A program made the translations under genes and the position numbers. Below the pieces are notes generated by a model, which made no database searches, was not told the DNA's origin, and saw only the letters and a program-made list of their open reading frames with translations. Shown piece after piece: positions 10,998 to 23,903 of a stretch of DNA of 64,000 bases. The number at the start of each line of letters is the position of its first letter. Position 1 is the first letter of the stretch. Source of the DNA: Lytechinus pictus (taxonomy: Eukaryota; Echinodermata; Echinoidea; Temnopleuroida; Toxopneustidae); assembly GCF_037042905.1 (NCBI RefSeq), contig NC_087250.1, forward strand, positions 969,501 to 1,033,500, written 5' to 3'.

Positions 10998-12633
10998 CGA
11001 GTATTATATTTTGGTATCCACAGGGTTTGTAGTGGTCAGGAATATCGACAGTACCTTTTTCAATCTAAAGTCAGTTGAAAATCAGGGAATTAGGAATTTG
11101 CTAATTATTTATTTGTGATATTTTGAAATTATTTGTGGTATGGTCATCTGCAATCCTTATGATATTGATCTTTTTTAATTGTAGAAATTTTTTGATATTT
11201 CTTCTGCTGTGCCATAGTAATGAAAAGTTTAGGTAACTTTTAACATTTGTGATTTACAATTTCCTTGTAATTGTAATTCATAGATTTTAAAAGACATTGA
11301 TAGAAACTTGCTAGTTATAGCCCAGCACACATAACACCATCCATTGCAATCCAATTTTCACAGAAATCGTAATAGTACTTGATATCGTAACATTCCAACA
11401 TGCATAGGTTTCACAATCAACATTTTGAATAGCGATATCAAATACAAAAAGTTTAAATTCAAAGTCTACATGTATTTCGATTCTCTCAGTAGGAAATAGA
11501 ATAAAAGCAAAGTTGATCGATTTCAATTGTAATGGGGTTGTAGTCTTCTGGACCCCTCAGAAGAACAGCCTGTGGCTGAAGAGGGTCATCCAGCCCACGA
11601 GTGGAAAATAAATTAATTAAATAGTCGGCTGTGACTTGAAGCCGATTTGGATTTTACTTTGAACACAAGGTTTGCAGAATTCTGTTTTTATTATTCCTAA
11701 TATTCTGAAAATCCAATGGAATAATACAATTCCTCAGAGAATAGAAATGAAATATGCAATTTGTTCAAATATTGTGTCCATCACAGTGAGATTGTGTAGT
11801 GTGCAACGGGCTTAATTCAATGATGCAGTACTTCCAACCCTCTGTTTTTATGGATCTCTCTTTCTCTATCTCTCTCAAACCTACCCTGCTATTGTGGTTA
11901 ACAAAATAGTTCTATGGAGTGGGATTTTACTCAATTAGCTGCTCATTGGCTTTAAATGGTTTAATGCTAAAAACGCAACATGACAAAGATACATGTAGGC
12001 TGATAACAATATAACATTTTAAAAATATAATATTCATTGATGTTATTGAATGCAGTACTTTCTCTCTCTCCCCTCTCCACTTTGTTTCAGCCTGTCTTGT
12101 TCTCTGTGATTTTCTTCTTTCACATTTTTTGCCTTTGAGCTTCAAATAATTTTTTTTCTATATTGTTTGGTTCTGGCGTTCTATTCATTCATGTGGTTTT
12201 ACTCTAATGAGTGCATGCTGGAAAGCTTCAGTATGTTTGTTTTTAATGCTTCCAATTCTGCAGTACCAAGCAATTAATCAAATGATTTCTTGCTGTTTTC
12301 TTGTAGATAGTATGGTATTACATTATCTTGCCTTATGTCATTTGAGTGGACAATTTTTTTTTTCTTGTCATAATTTATTCTAAAGGTCATTGAGGTCATG
12401 GTCAAGGATGCCCTTGTCTGATTGACCCTATCTATGTCCTTGGAGATTAATTCTGTCCATCATAATTTTCTTATTTGTTCTGTAATATAGAATGTTCCCT
12501 CTAGTAATGTGGCTTTGTTTAAAAAATAATGACATTTGAGGCATGGTATGAATGGGGAAACTAAAGGTGTAAGTGAATCAATTGTAACTGTAATAGGACA
12601 ACAGGGTTTCAGAATAGGTTCATCATGTAACAG
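10998..12633 (+). other. FICD 3' UTR and downstream, no further gene seen
   Basis: AT-rich sequence with no supported coding exon. It includes CT-rich tracts near 11850 and 12060. The exact poly(A) site cannot be fixed; several AATAAA-like hexamers occur. Confidence 0.4.
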
Positions 12634-13350
12634 GTTTCTGGGATCAATCTAAAGGTGTTGTGTAAACTTCCTAGTGTAAACTCAGCTTGTGGATGGCATT
12701 AATCACCTTTACACTACACCTTAGGTTTATGTGATCAATCTAAAGGTGCGGTGTAAACTACTTAGTGTAAACCCAGCTTGTGGATGGCATTAATCACCTT
12801 TACACTACACCTTAGGTTTATGTGATCAATCTAAAGGTGTTGTGTAAACTTCCTAGTGTAAACTCAGCTTGTGGATGGCATTAATCACCTTTACACTACA
12901 CCTTAGGTTTATGTGATTAATCTAAAGGTGCGGTGTAAACTAATTAGTGTAAACTCAGCTTGTGGATGGCATTAATCACCTTGACACTACACCTTAGGTT
13001 TATGTGATCAATCTAAAGGTGCGGTGTAAACTACTTAGTGTAAACCCAGCTTGTGGATGGCATTAATCACCTTTACACTACACCTTCGGTTTATGTGATC
13101 AATCTAAAGGTGCGGTGTAAACTACTTAGTGTAAACCCAGCTTGTGGATGGCATTAATCACCTTTACACTACACCTTTGGTTTATGTGATCAATCTAAAG
13201 GTGCGGTGTAAACTAATTAGTGTAAACCCAGCTTGTGGATGGCATTAATCACCTTTACACTACACCTTAGGCTTATGTGATCAATATAAAGGTACAGTGT
13301 ATAAAAGTAACCCAGCTTGTGGATGGCATTAAGACAATTTTACACTACAC
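12634..13350. repeat. Tandem array, 91-bp unit, about 8 copies
   Basis: Successive units start at GGTTTATGTGATCAATCTAA with a 91-bp spacing (about 12724, 12815, 12906, 12997 and so on). Each unit contains an internal inverted pair, AAAGGTGCGGTGTAAAC and TTTACACTACACCTT, so each can fold back. Units are very similar, and the last one is degenerate. Confidence 0.88.
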
Positions 13351-13792
13351 CTGTATTCAAACAATTTATGTGTTTTATAAATATATGTGCCACCAACATA
13401 ATGAGGGACCTTGTTCAATCTACTTATTTTCCCTGTATTGACTAGTTGCCTTTCATGTATCAGAGGAAAAATATACAGAGGCTTAGGGCAATACAGCCCC
13501 CAAAATGATCAAAAGAAACTTAGAAACTATAAAAGGCTCTCGAAAATCCCCATTCATTGCAATGTTAAAACTTATCAAATGCCGCAAAATTAGGCTTCTT
13601 TTTTTTTTTTGCCTGACATGTATATCAAGCAATGTTTGTGAGAATTGAAAATTATTCAGAAATATTCAACTAAATGATGGCTCCTAAGCATGAGGTAGAC
13701 TAAGGAATATCAATATACCTACAAGTGAGATCACAGGAAATCTGTAACAAAATGAGCCTGATGATTAATGCATGGCGATCAGGATGAAAGGA

Positions 13793-14277
13793 GAAGTTCA
13801 CCCTGACAAAAACCTGCAAAAAATTGCAGAAAAAGGGATAAAAGATAGTGGTGAAGTTTTGAGGAAAATTCAATAAATATTAAGAAAGTTATTAGAATTT
13901 TAAGTTTTTGATTTGTGACGTCATATATACAAGCAGCTGCCCCCTATATGTTATGTAATATAAAATGCATAAATTTCAATGTTTTAATGGTTCATAATGA
14001 ATAACTTTGTTCTTTTGGGAGCAGGTGTAATATAATTTGTCTGTTGATATACTGAAGACCTGTACAATAAAAAACATTTTCAATTTTTGAGAAAATGAAA
14101 TTTCATTGATTTTTTAAATTCATGATACTTGGGAAGCTGCTCGCATATGACGTCACAAATATAAAATAATTGAAATTCAAATAACTTTAAGATCACTGAT
14201 GGATTTCCCTCAAATCTTCAACAATATTTTTTTATTATTGTTTAGATTTTTACAATAAACCTTTTTGTCAGGATAAA
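13793..14277. mobile_element. Palindromic MITE
   Basis: The ends are AGTTCACCCTGACAAAAA and, inverted, ATTTATCCTGACAAAAAGG. Matching inner blocks surround AAGAAAGTTATTAGAATTTT and the TGACGTCA-containing segments near 13917 and 14149. It belongs to the same general class of foldback elements as the others in this window. Confidence 0.6.
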
Positions 14278-14334
14278 TGGTAATGGTAGTGATTGTTACC
14301 TGATTGCTGAGAAAGCATCAATGCTTGTAAGCAA

Positions 14335-14477
14335 AAACCAGAGGACCGATGACGTAAGGTCCTCTCTGAGGGACCTGGTAATGGGGATTGATGCCTTACC
14401 AAAGAGTACTAGCACACCAATTGGGAATCGAACCCCGGTCACCGAACCCCGCTCTACGGACTGAGCTATCGCGAGCT
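14335..14477 (-). repeat. tRNA-derived SINE
   Basis: Read on the minus strand from 14477: GCTCGCGATAGCTCAGTC, then GTAGAGCGGGGTTCGG, then GGGGTTCGATTCCC. This is a tRNA-like head with pol III A and B boxes, followed by an unrelated body (CTAGTACTCTTTGGTAAGGC). It does not fold as a full tRNA. Confidence 0.7.
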
Positions 14478-15885
14478 AACGTGAAAGCATGATATCACAA
14501 TTGGGGCGCAATTTGTGAGCGTGACCGGCTAGGATTCTTTATACAAATCACTCTTGTAATTCCTATATTATAGATGGGGATCTGTGTTATTGAAAGAATT
14601 AACCTAAATTATTTATTTTTGTATTATGTGCTATAAGTCTTGTACATCAAATATTTTATAGATTTATTCACATATTTATTTCCATATATTGAAGTATTTC
14701 CATATTTATTATTTGTGATATTTGTCCACATGTCTGTTCAATTTTTTAATAAATGTATTCAATATGTCAAAAAAATGAACTTCCATATTGAATGTTAATT
14801 TATATGGATTTGACAACAAACATGCATGGTGCTTGTGAATTGACTACAACCAAACAAAGAGAAGTGTTTGCTTTAAAACCAAGCATCTCATTGAGAATAT
14901 ATTTTATTGTGATTTTTCACAATACAGCATGTTCCCCTAAAAATGTTAATGTCACTCTAGATGGGTATAATTTTAAAATTACAACATTATATTGTTTATA
15001 TCTTTACACCTCTAAACTACAATTCATTTCCCAAAAGTGGATGATTTTTTTTCAGGGGCCGCGGAAGCTGATTGTGATTTTTTGTATGGTCAGCCCCCCC
15101 CCCCCCCCCCCTCACTTTGAAAACCGTTCCACGGCCCCTGTTTTTGTGATATGGTCCAATGATCACAAATATATGAGCATTTATTCATTAAACATCAGGA
15201 AACCTCTTCATCCAAGTTTTATATCAAGTAGTAAGTTTCAGCTAACAAGATTTTTGTGGTTCAAATTATGTCTATTCACGTTCAGCCACGGGTGTGAATC
15301 TGCAAGGATATTCTTTTGTTCAAGACTTTGTGATGACCTATTCATTCATCCCTTCTAATGAATAGATGAGATCAAGATAAGATCATGGATTACAAAATTT
15401 GTTGTTTTTTCTTTTAGGCCTATAATCAATCAATCAATTTTCATGTTTGATAAAAGATATCGTGCCAAGTTTCTCAAACCTCCATTAAAAAATAAATATA
15501 GGCCCGGAAGTTCTGCCCCAAATATCTATAAAAAACAGAGTGAATGAAGATATGATTGGACTACATACTTTTCTGAAAGAAGGCTCATATCTCTGTGTTC
15601 GATGGATCATATCACATAAAATTTAAGCCAGTTGCATATAACAAATGCCAATTTACGATTGTAGAATTATATACAAATATGACTTTGTAATTTTCACATT
15701 ATACTCATTTAAAGTGTCATTAATATTTTTGTGGGACACGCTGTATATCTTGCAAGCTTTATCTTTTGCTTAGTGTGGAAACCATTAAGCTATATAACAA
15801 GAACAGGACAACAAAAGATTTTTAATGTGTGAGTTTGTCAAGAAGAAATTAACCTTCTTCTTCTTCTTCTGTTGATTTCCTCCAG
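14478..15885. other. No gene recognised
   Basis: AT-rich sequence with one 17-C homopolymer run near 15095. The open frame at about 14792-15358 has no recognisable domain, runs through the poly-C tract, and is probably chance. Confidence 0.4.
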
Positions 15886-15946
15886 TCCTGGAGAACTGCG
15901 AGATCCAGTGGATACGCAGAAAAAGTGGTTTGATAAATACATATAG
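15886..15946 (+). CDS. Candidate terminal coding exon, unidentified
   Basis: A strong pyrimidine tract and CCTCCAG acceptor precede a short frame PGELRDPVDTQKKWFDKYI ending in TAG. The peptide looks protein-like, but I do not recognise the family and found no upstream exons. It could equally be chance. Confidence 0.2.
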
Positions 15947-18066
15947 AAACAAAAGAGCAAGGCTCAGGAGGAGATTGGAATAAAGTGTATCACCAGACTG
16001 TCTAGTTGTTGTTCACCAACAGAGAACGTTTAACATGAAGCTCATGCAAGAAATGAAGTTGGGGAGCTGAGGCAACAGATATACTAGTTCCATTAGTGTC
16101 CAATCCAAGAAGTACAACATTCGTAACAGCTGCTGCGACTTGCCATTGCAAGTAAAATCTGAGTTTGCTTGAACACAGCACACTTTTTTTTAATGAAAAT
16201 ATTATTTTGAAATTATATTTTAAGGCTTTTAACACATGACATTTGAAAATAAAATCTAGCTGCCTTTGATTTTGCTTGCATTTAAAATATATAAATGAGT
16301 GAATATTCATTCAATTTCCACAAAAAAAGAACGAATAAAAACCTGTAATGATTAAGAAAGGAATGTAATACCTACATTTATGTGTTATCATGATTTTAGA
16401 CTATAGAAACTCACTCGATGCGCAAGAGAGGCAGATATAAGAGAGAATGGAGGGGGTTGGTCAAGAGAGAGAATGGAGATAAAGAGAACAGAGGGAGAGA
16501 AGTCCGCATGTGCATAAAATGCTTTCCCATCAAAGAATATAACACTTATGATGAAAAGAGTTATTTTGCATCACTTGCCAATGGTGGCACATAATGATAT
16601 ATGCATTTTGGTTAAAAAACAAAAGCAAAGAAATCTTGTCGTAGGCCTACGGATAGTCAAAGTAATATGTTTCAAATGAAATACCTCTTTTTCATTCAAA
16701 TCCTGGATCCGCCGCTGATGTTTGGTTTTTTTTTTCCGTTCTTCTTTCTTTTTCCATTTTGACCTTTCGGCGACACGGTTTTGTCGGTACGGATAATATC
16801 GGAGGAGGCGAGATTTGTTATTTGGAGTCACTTTTATTAGTCTTTATTGTCAGCTTTCAGTCTGAAAGTATTCTAAAGGTAAGCCCATTGATTCCTCCTG
16901 TAATTTTTGCCTACGTTTAAGTTTATACCCCTTTCTGCAAGGCAGAGATCCCGCTGTAAGACTGGAGTGACGCATGACGATATTCCGATTATCTTACACA
17001 ACAGTCCCATTCATTACAATTGCTGTTTGTAAATAAAAGAAACCACGTCTAAGTTTCTTGGGCTTGGCCACCCAAGTGTACATCATTACATGCCGCCGCG
17101 CACGGAAAAATTAAGCCATAGAAGTTGTGTGTTGTGTTAGTATACTACTAATAGTAATACTAACCTCGCAATACGTGTGAGTGGGGCTTGGCTTGCCTCA
17201 TGCACTCACACTCGTGACACTATTCTCGTATCTGTCACCGACACCGTGTAGTGCAGTGTTAAATTGGCGAGATCAATATTAACAATTTCTACAAATACAA
17301 TCAAACTTTTTATAAAATAAAAAAGACATGCACGGGAAAATCATATTATTGTGCCATACAAAATTATTACATTTGATTTTAAAACTTACATCGTGTACTT
17401 TGAGGTCCATAATTAATAATCCATTTTACAGAGACGATCTTGTCACTCGACACTCGTACATCCCCGAAAGAGTTGCCATCTTGAAAATATCGAGTTTCGT
17501 GAGATTTGACTTCCAGGTTTTATTTTCTCTCTCATTTCATCGCCATTCGATGAAACATCAAATTTCTTTCTTTGCGAACATGATTTCGAGTTCGAAAAGT
17601 TGTTTTGATGCTGGAAATACGAAACGGGTAAGCAAAATTGTGTTTTTTAAAGTGATTTTTTGTTTACATAATTCATGAGTATTTTCAATTTTTGTTCGGC
17701 CTTTATTTATCTTTTATTTCTCAGGCGACGTTTTCTTGACGCCAATTAAAGTATGAACTATGGAAGGTTTTTTCTTCGGGCGATGGTAATTTTCCGACTT
17801 CACAAATGTGTCGCATATCGCCCTCAAATCTTAAACGCAAGGTGATGTCGGACTAATGAGTCGTAATTTTTCTTGAGTTTGAGCGAGGATGAACTGGCAT
17901 TAATAATGACCCTTTTGAAATTGTTTGATATGAATAACAATTCGTACCCCTAATGAATAAGAAATGTCGCATTGAACTTGTGCAATGATGAGGTGAATTG
18001 AAATAAATGGACCGCACGGATCGCCTATCGCGATCGAGCTCTGTGACTGTGTCGCTAGCTAGTGCA
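15947..18066. other. No gene recognised; possible promoter or UTR sequence
   Basis: Nothing here could be assigned. A short GC-richer interval around 17090-17240 contains a palindromic segment (TTAGTATACTACTAATAGTA) related to sequence near 21740 and 63255 (GGTTAGTAT), suggesting a small repeat. Confidence 0.35.
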
Positions 18067-18644
18067 TATGGGCAGCCAAAAGGGCCAAAATTAACAATCT
18101 CAAAAATTAAGAAACTCTCAGAAATAAATGTAGTATCCCAGTCTTTCAGAAATAAATGCAGCCTCTCAGACTCTCTCAGAAATGAATTATTTTTGTTATA
18201 TCCCCGCAAAACTGTGATTGTGTTTATTTCCAAGAATTGTTTTTATTCCGTGAAAACATGATTCTGCAGTTGTCTTTATTTCTGTAGTTATCTTTACTTC
18301 TAGAGTTTTCTTATTTTTGACATTGTTTTATTTGCGAGGTCATCTTTATCTGAACGATGACATTTATTTGTAAAATATACTGCTATTTCAATTACAATAT
18401 TTTTTTCTGAATGTGTCCTATAATTCTAAATCTTTATCTATGACTGACAAGATTTATTTCGGAGTTGTCTTTTATTTCTCAATTATATCCATTTCTGGTT
18501 AAATACATTTATTTCTGACTTATGTACTAGTCGTCCAAAGTAATGTATTAATTTCTGAATAATATATTTCTGAGATACTACATTTATTTCCGAGAGTTTC
18601 TTTATTTTTGAGATTGTTAATTTTGGCCCTTTTGGCTGCCCATA
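18067..18644. mobile_element. MITE with long TIRs and 6-bp TSD
   Basis: The terminal inverted repeats begin TATGGGCAGCCAAAAGGGCC and extend about 50 bp. They are flanked by direct repeats AGTGCA at 18061-18066 and 18645-18650. The interior is full of short TTTATTTCTGA-type repeats, and there is no coding capacity. Confidence 0.75.
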
Positions 18645-18839
18645 AGTGCAGTGGTCATGGCGCCAGTAGAACACGTAATCTACACGTGGCGTGTGTGTGT
18701 GCATGTACATGTGCACTCATCAGGTGTTAAGCCAAAGGAGACAAAGGGGGTATGTTAGCCCCCTCTTCAAATACAGTATATATTTTTTTTCAGCAAATGG
18801 GTTACATCAGGGATGGAAGGGGTATACCTCTTTTCAAAC

Positions 18840-19560
18840 ATAGTATTGACACGGGTGGATCTAGGATTTTCCAAGGGTGGGGGGGGCACATTTTCCCGAG
18901 GAAAAATTTGACCAAAAAAAGAAGAAATGTTTTCAACCAAAAATGAAGTACATTTCTTCTACAAAAAATCTGACAACCAAATAAAAGTCCTCACTTTCAA
19001 AGGGGGGGAGGGCACACTTGTGTTTTAAGTTTTAATAGCATTTTTACATATACAAATTTTAATTGTGCCTCTCAAGGGGGGGGGGGAGGGGCACGGGCTG
19101 GCTGCCCCCTTGACACCAGAGGTTAGTTACATGTACACCCCCCCACCCAATTTAAATGCATGCCCTGTACATGACCAGTGGAGGATCCAAAGGGGGGGGG
19201 GGCACATACTACCCACTCCTTGAGAGCCATTATCAAAAATTTTAATGTAAATAAATTCTGCTTTTACACGTGTAGCCTCCCCCCTTTCATTGGTGGCGGA
19301 AGCCAAAATATTTTTTTTTGGGGGGTCCACCTGAAAAAAAAAAAAGGTTATCAACCAAAATTTTAGGGAGCCACAAAAATGTTAGGGGGGGTCCACCTGA
19401 ATCTAGGGGGGACCCAAGGAAAAAAATTGACAAGCAAAAAAAAAAAATGGTTATCAACAGAAAATTTAGGGGGGTCCGTTTTTTTTACTCCTCCCCCTTC
19501 ATGCAGGTATATGTTGGACCCGCCTCTACTGCAGCCTTTGAACAAAAAAACTTACACAGT
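18840..19560 (+). repeat. G-rich dispersed repeat cluster
   Basis: Several degenerate segments with GGATCTAGGATTTTCCAAGG, GGGGGGGCACA, AATTTAGGGGGGTCC and CAAGCAAAAAAAAA. They are related to the array at 61840-62360. Open frames here on either strand are low-complexity artefacts. Confidence 0.7.
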
Positions 19561-21804
19561 CATACAAATTCAAATTTTTCAAATTTAAGCTTATTGATAT
19601 AAAATCCTGACATTGAAGGATCATCATCAAAAACAAAGAAACATAAGAAGAAAGAAAATAATAGAGTATTTATAAGCACAACATAGAACAACGAGGTACA
19701 CACAACATACACAAAACCATATTTCATATTTTGCTCCGCCCCCCCCCCCCCCTCCTCACGCAGATACCTGAATCTCCCCACTTTGTACTTGCAGCAATTC
19801 AGCCACTCTCGTGATCACATGACACATATACACACAGCATATCCACATATCATTCAGCATTGCTGGAGTCATAGAGGTACATGTACAATGCAACATGCAA
19901 ATGAGTGTTGGCAGCCAAAAACATAATCTCATGAATAAATTAGCATGAATATATATGCTCCCCCATTTCTCTGCAAAAGATTATGATATGGCAACAAAAA
20001 ATTTTAAAGATTGTAGAAAAATGACATGAACTACTTGATTGTAGAGCTAAACTTTACTGAATGTATTTACAACATGTTTTATATGCTAATTTATTCATAA
20101 AATCATATATTCTGTTCTAATTCAGTAATTAAAGCTTGTAAAGTGCTAATTTTTGCTGTACGTATTCTTCATGGCATTTCTAACAATTTTTTTTTTAAAC
20201 AACTGATACTGAAGACGTTTTCTTACATATTTTTTTGCTTTTGAAAATTAAATCACGTATTTCAGCGTTTTGGGGGCTGACTTATACTACTAAATGTTGC
20301 GTAATTTTAAAACCGCATGCCCGAGCATCATAACTTTGGACTAAAAAGTTGCGCAAGACTTGAGGGAAAATATTCTTGGAATGACGTGGAGCAATTTTCA
20401 AACATGAAATGTTTATCACAAAAAATGTTGAGGCATCACATTATGCAGCAGAATGGGTTTTAAAAATTTGATCTTTAATAACCCATAACTCCCTAACGAA
20501 TGACCAAATTTTCTTAATTTCTTTTTTGTTGCATTTCTTATGCAAAGACCTTTCATTTGATGTATATCATTCGCCAATATTTATTATTATCTTAATATTT
20601 GGGTAATATAGCTACCTCATGCAACATCATGACTAGCCAGGAGGCTCCTAGAGAGTAAAAATCATTTACTATAAACGTATGCTTACTCTCAACGGAGCCA
20701 GGGATTCCTTCCCATTCATCTGCGTGTACCGCCAAAAAACCTGAAACTTTCGCCCCCGAGATTTATACTTTCCTTCTATAGCCTAACCCTAAATCATGTA
20801 TATCAACTATATGGGATATTCATTTCCGACATTTCTATGAAGTATGATATTGATTTCATTTTTAAACAAGAATTCATTCAAAAAACAAGAAAAATGTTAT
20901 GAAAAGACGGGGAAAACTTGCCACCGTGTTTACGTCGCCATCTTGACTTGATTTCATTGTCTTTCGCTTTGCGACAGCACCGACAGCGGGGTAATAATAG
21001 AATGCAGCGCAGCTTAAAAACATTAATGTATTAAGTGCTATATAAATGTTGCATATTATTATTAAATGTCTGTTTTCTTCTCGTTGACGAACGTGGAGCT
21101 TACTCGGCGATTACAAATATTTTGTTTAAAGAGCTGAAGAGGGTGTGTGATTTGTCAAAGACACTACAAGGGAAAGACACCTAAACTACACGCAAATCGA
21201 TGCAAAGCATTACGCATTTCGGTGAAGTGTCAATCTTTTCACAGACTTCGGTAGACCATTTGTTGACAAATGAACAAAGGCTCGCACTGCTGGCTTCGTT
21301 CAAGGCACGTAGAATTTTTTGTCATCGCTTTAAATGATTTTAAGAAAGTGTTATCGCCATAATAAACCTAGAGTATGTGTTTGTAGGTATTGCATTTATT
21401 GGTGTCCAAATTTTATCAAACAATCAAAGGAATTGCGCATACAAATGAATTTAGACACAGTTATAAAACTACCAACTAGCTGAATTAAGTTTGTGACTTT
21501 TATTAGCGCCACCATTGAGCTCCCTTTTTTTCTGAGGAAGAAACATGCGAAGCGGCAAAATTTTGCTATTTTGTCTGGGTTTGTTATTTATAAAAATTGT
21601 AAAAGTTTTGAAATGATAGCCAGTCACCGGGAAGAGCCTGATGAGTAGTGAAAAGAAGTTTCGGCAAAGATTATTTCTGTTATGAAGCGATGTTTACCGA
21701 CTTCTAAAAGATCCACTGTGTAATCCTATTTGCAGTGCGAGGTTAGTATAGCTAACCCCGCACAAGTGTGAGTGGCGCTACAGCACCCTTTTTTCGATTA
21801 CTCC
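19561..21804. other. No gene recognised
   Basis: AT-rich sequence with a SINE-like 3' tail near 21005-21065 (AAGTGCTATATAAATGTTGC plus ATT repeats). A GC-richer patch around 20925-20990 and 21080-21310 could hold the non-coding first exon or promoter of TAF8, but I cannot support an exact site. Confidence 0.35.
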
Positions 21805-22396
21805 TTAAAGGAGAATGAAACTCTTGGAGCAAGTAAGCTTTTGTGAAAGCAGAAAAATCAAAGAATAAGATCAACAAAAGTTTGAGTAAAATAGGACTAG
21901 CAATAGAAGAGTTATGAGCATTTGAATGTCGAGATCACTAATGCTATGGAGATCCTCCCATTGGCAATGCGACCAAGATCTTTGATGTCACAGATGAACA
22001 ACTCTCCGCTTTTGGACACTGAAAATATACCCCAAAACATCTCTTTTTGCTCATTCTAATCATATGACAAACGATTCATCAATGATATAATGTTGTGAAA
22101 CCTCTGTACTTGTCCTCTCATAAAGAAAACACCTCACCTTGTGATAGACTCTATAAAAGTGAGAATATAAGTGAAATAAGTACTTAAGTAATGAGGGAGT
22201 TGTACGTGTGTGACATCACAGATCTTGGTCGCATTGCCAATAGGAGGATCTACATGGCATTAGTGATCTCAATATTCAAATGCTCATAACTTTCTTATTA
22301 TTCATTCAATCTTCCTCAAACTTTCAACAATGTGTTTCTTTGATTTTTCTCTTTGATATGGATTCAGCTGGTTTCGAGGGTTTCATTCTCCTTTAA
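21805..22396. mobile_element. Palindromic MITE of about 590 bp
   Basis: The ends are TTAAAGGAGAATGAAACTC and, inverted, TTAAAGGAGAATGAAACCC. Inner blocks are mirrored (GATCACTAATGC with GCATTAGTGATC; CCAAGATCTTTGATGTCACA with TGTGACATCACAGATCTTGG). The same TIR start occurs near 62751 and 7697. Confidence 0.75.
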
Positions 22397-23045
22397 TTAC
22401 CTCTTTGTAACAGGGAAAACAAAGTGTGTGAATGCAAAATTAATATTTTAAGGAAACAATCAGCTTTCCAGTTTCTGGAAATACATGTAAGTGATATAAA
22501 AGTTAAATTCCAAAGAGCCGGTGTTGGGTTCCAACGATCAATCGTCGTTATGTTTCTTTGCAGCTTGAGCATACAAACGTGCCAGCCAATCATGTTCGTG
22601 TTACCATATTCTGTTTTTTAACTTCTAATCTTTTTTCTATTTGAGTCAATTCTGTCACAACATTTGGCTGTTTTAGTTGTGTTGTATGGGTCGCCAGATG
22701 TTCCCTTCCGTACAGTTCAAACTTTTAAAATTTTGTGACAGTGTTTCAAAACCCACTTTTGTAATTGTTACAAAATAAAATGCTACAGGCAGTTTTGTAA
22801 GGAAATTCCTTACACCAGCAAATATATATTAGTCACAAAATAAGTAGATGGTAGTCTATTTTGTTACAAAGTTAACTCCAATTTTTTTTTTCAAATTAAA
22901 TTATATTATTGGGGGGGGGGCATATTTGACCTACATGTACCAAGTACATGTACTAATTCTAAATGCACAGGTTGGTTAAAAAATGAAATGGATTTTATGA
23001 TAACTGAAAAGTAATTTTTAAAATGACCCTCTTTCATAATTTCAG
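22397..23045. other. Region upstream of the first TAF8 coding exon
   Basis: AT-rich with a poly-G run near 22912. It ends in a polypyrimidine/TTTCAG acceptor at 23045, so it is presumably intron between a non-coding first exon and the ATG exon of TAF8. Confidence 0.5.
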
Positions 23046-23053
23046 GAGGAGAC

Positions 23054-23195
23054 ATGACGTCAACAGATAATTCACAGCTTACAGCTTCACACAGGAGGGC
23101 GCTTTTTGTTTCTGTGGCAGCTACATGTAGCGAAGCAGGATTCTCAACAGGAGATAAGGATTGCTTAGAAACACTCACTGAAATCATTCAAAGCT
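23054..23195 (+). CDS. TAF8: TAF8 exon with start codon: histone fold, first half
   Basis: TAF8 is a TFIID subunit that pairs with TAF10 through a bromodomain-type histone fold and helps link TFIID lobes. A TTTCAG acceptor at 23045 precedes eight UTR bases and ATG at 23054. The exon encodes MTSTDNSQ and then RRALFVSVAATCSEAGFS and KDCLETLTEIIQS, matching the first helices of the TAF8 histone fold (LLTEAGFESAEKASVETLTE in vertebrates). It ends AGCT|GTAAGT in phase 1. The five coding exons (142+162+125+148+284 nt) sum to 861 nt, or 286 residues plus stop, against about 310 in human. The joined frame has no internal stop. Confidence 0.92.
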
Positions 23196-23201
23196 GTAAG
23201 T

Positions 23202-23337
23202 CATAACCCCTAACCCATATACCATAACCCTTATCCCTAACCCTTTTCCTAACCCTTACCCCTAACCCTTCACCCTTACCCTTACCCCTAACCTTAACCC
23301 CTAACCCTTAGCCGTTAACCCGTTAACCGTAACCCTA
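23202..23337 (+). repeat. Interstitial telomere-like tract (CCCTAA variants)
   Basis: About 135 bp of degenerate CCCTAA/CCCTTA repeats start only a few bases after the TAF8 5' splice site at 23196. CCCTAA is the complement of the animal telomere repeat TTAGGG. Confidence 0.85.
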
Positions 23338-23741
23338 GGTTGTTTTTTGTCTCGCCTGCATAGCAGAGGGAGACTATAGGCGCCGCATTGCCGACAGCGG
23401 CGTCGGCGGCATCGTCAACATTGAAATCTAAACCAAGAAAGTGTAGAGGAGATTGTTCCTGTGAGGTTGGGTTTATTACTATTTTTACCAAGGGCTGAAG
23501 GCCTGGGGAAAAATATTAATATTGCCAGTCCAACCTGGTTTTATCCTTCTAATAAGTTTAACGATGGATAAATCTAGGGATAGAAGGAAGAAAAAGAAGG
23601 AGGTAGAATTAAATGGAGGAGGAGTAAATGAATAACAATTGATGAGATGTGGGAGAACAAGGAGAATATCAATGTAATGTCAAATCTTTAGTTTTCATTT
23701 AATTTGTTTAACACCCCAATGTCTTTTTTTTTTTCTTCCAG

Positions 23742-23903
23742 TTATCACAGAATTAGGACAAAGCAGTAGGGCATACTGTGAGCTTGCTTGTCGTTCGTTG
23801 CCTATGGTTACAGATATTGCCATGGCGATGTCTCAGATGGGAGTTGACGGCTCAGATCTCAAGCAATTTGCACGTAGAAAACATAAGATAGTCATTCCTA
23901 AGC
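23742..23903 (+). CDS. TAF8: TAF8 exon 2: second half of histone fold
   Basis: The acceptor TTCTTCCAG ends at 23741 and the donor AAGC|GTAAGT is at 23903/23904. It encodes FITELGQSSRAYCELACRS, PMVTDIAMAMSQMGVDGSDL and KQFARRKHK, aligning with the vertebrate TAF8 helices YISEIGRSAKSYCEHTAR, DIVVTLVEMGF and AYAKRSQR. Ends in phase 1. Confidence 0.93.

Noticed and set aside
14792-15358. 188-codon plus frame
   Set aside because: It runs through a poly-C tract (poly-Pro), has no domain, and the composition fits chance.
18483-19781. Several short Gly/Pro/Lys-rich frames
   Set aside because: They are products of G-rich and A-rich dispersed repeats and MITE arms.
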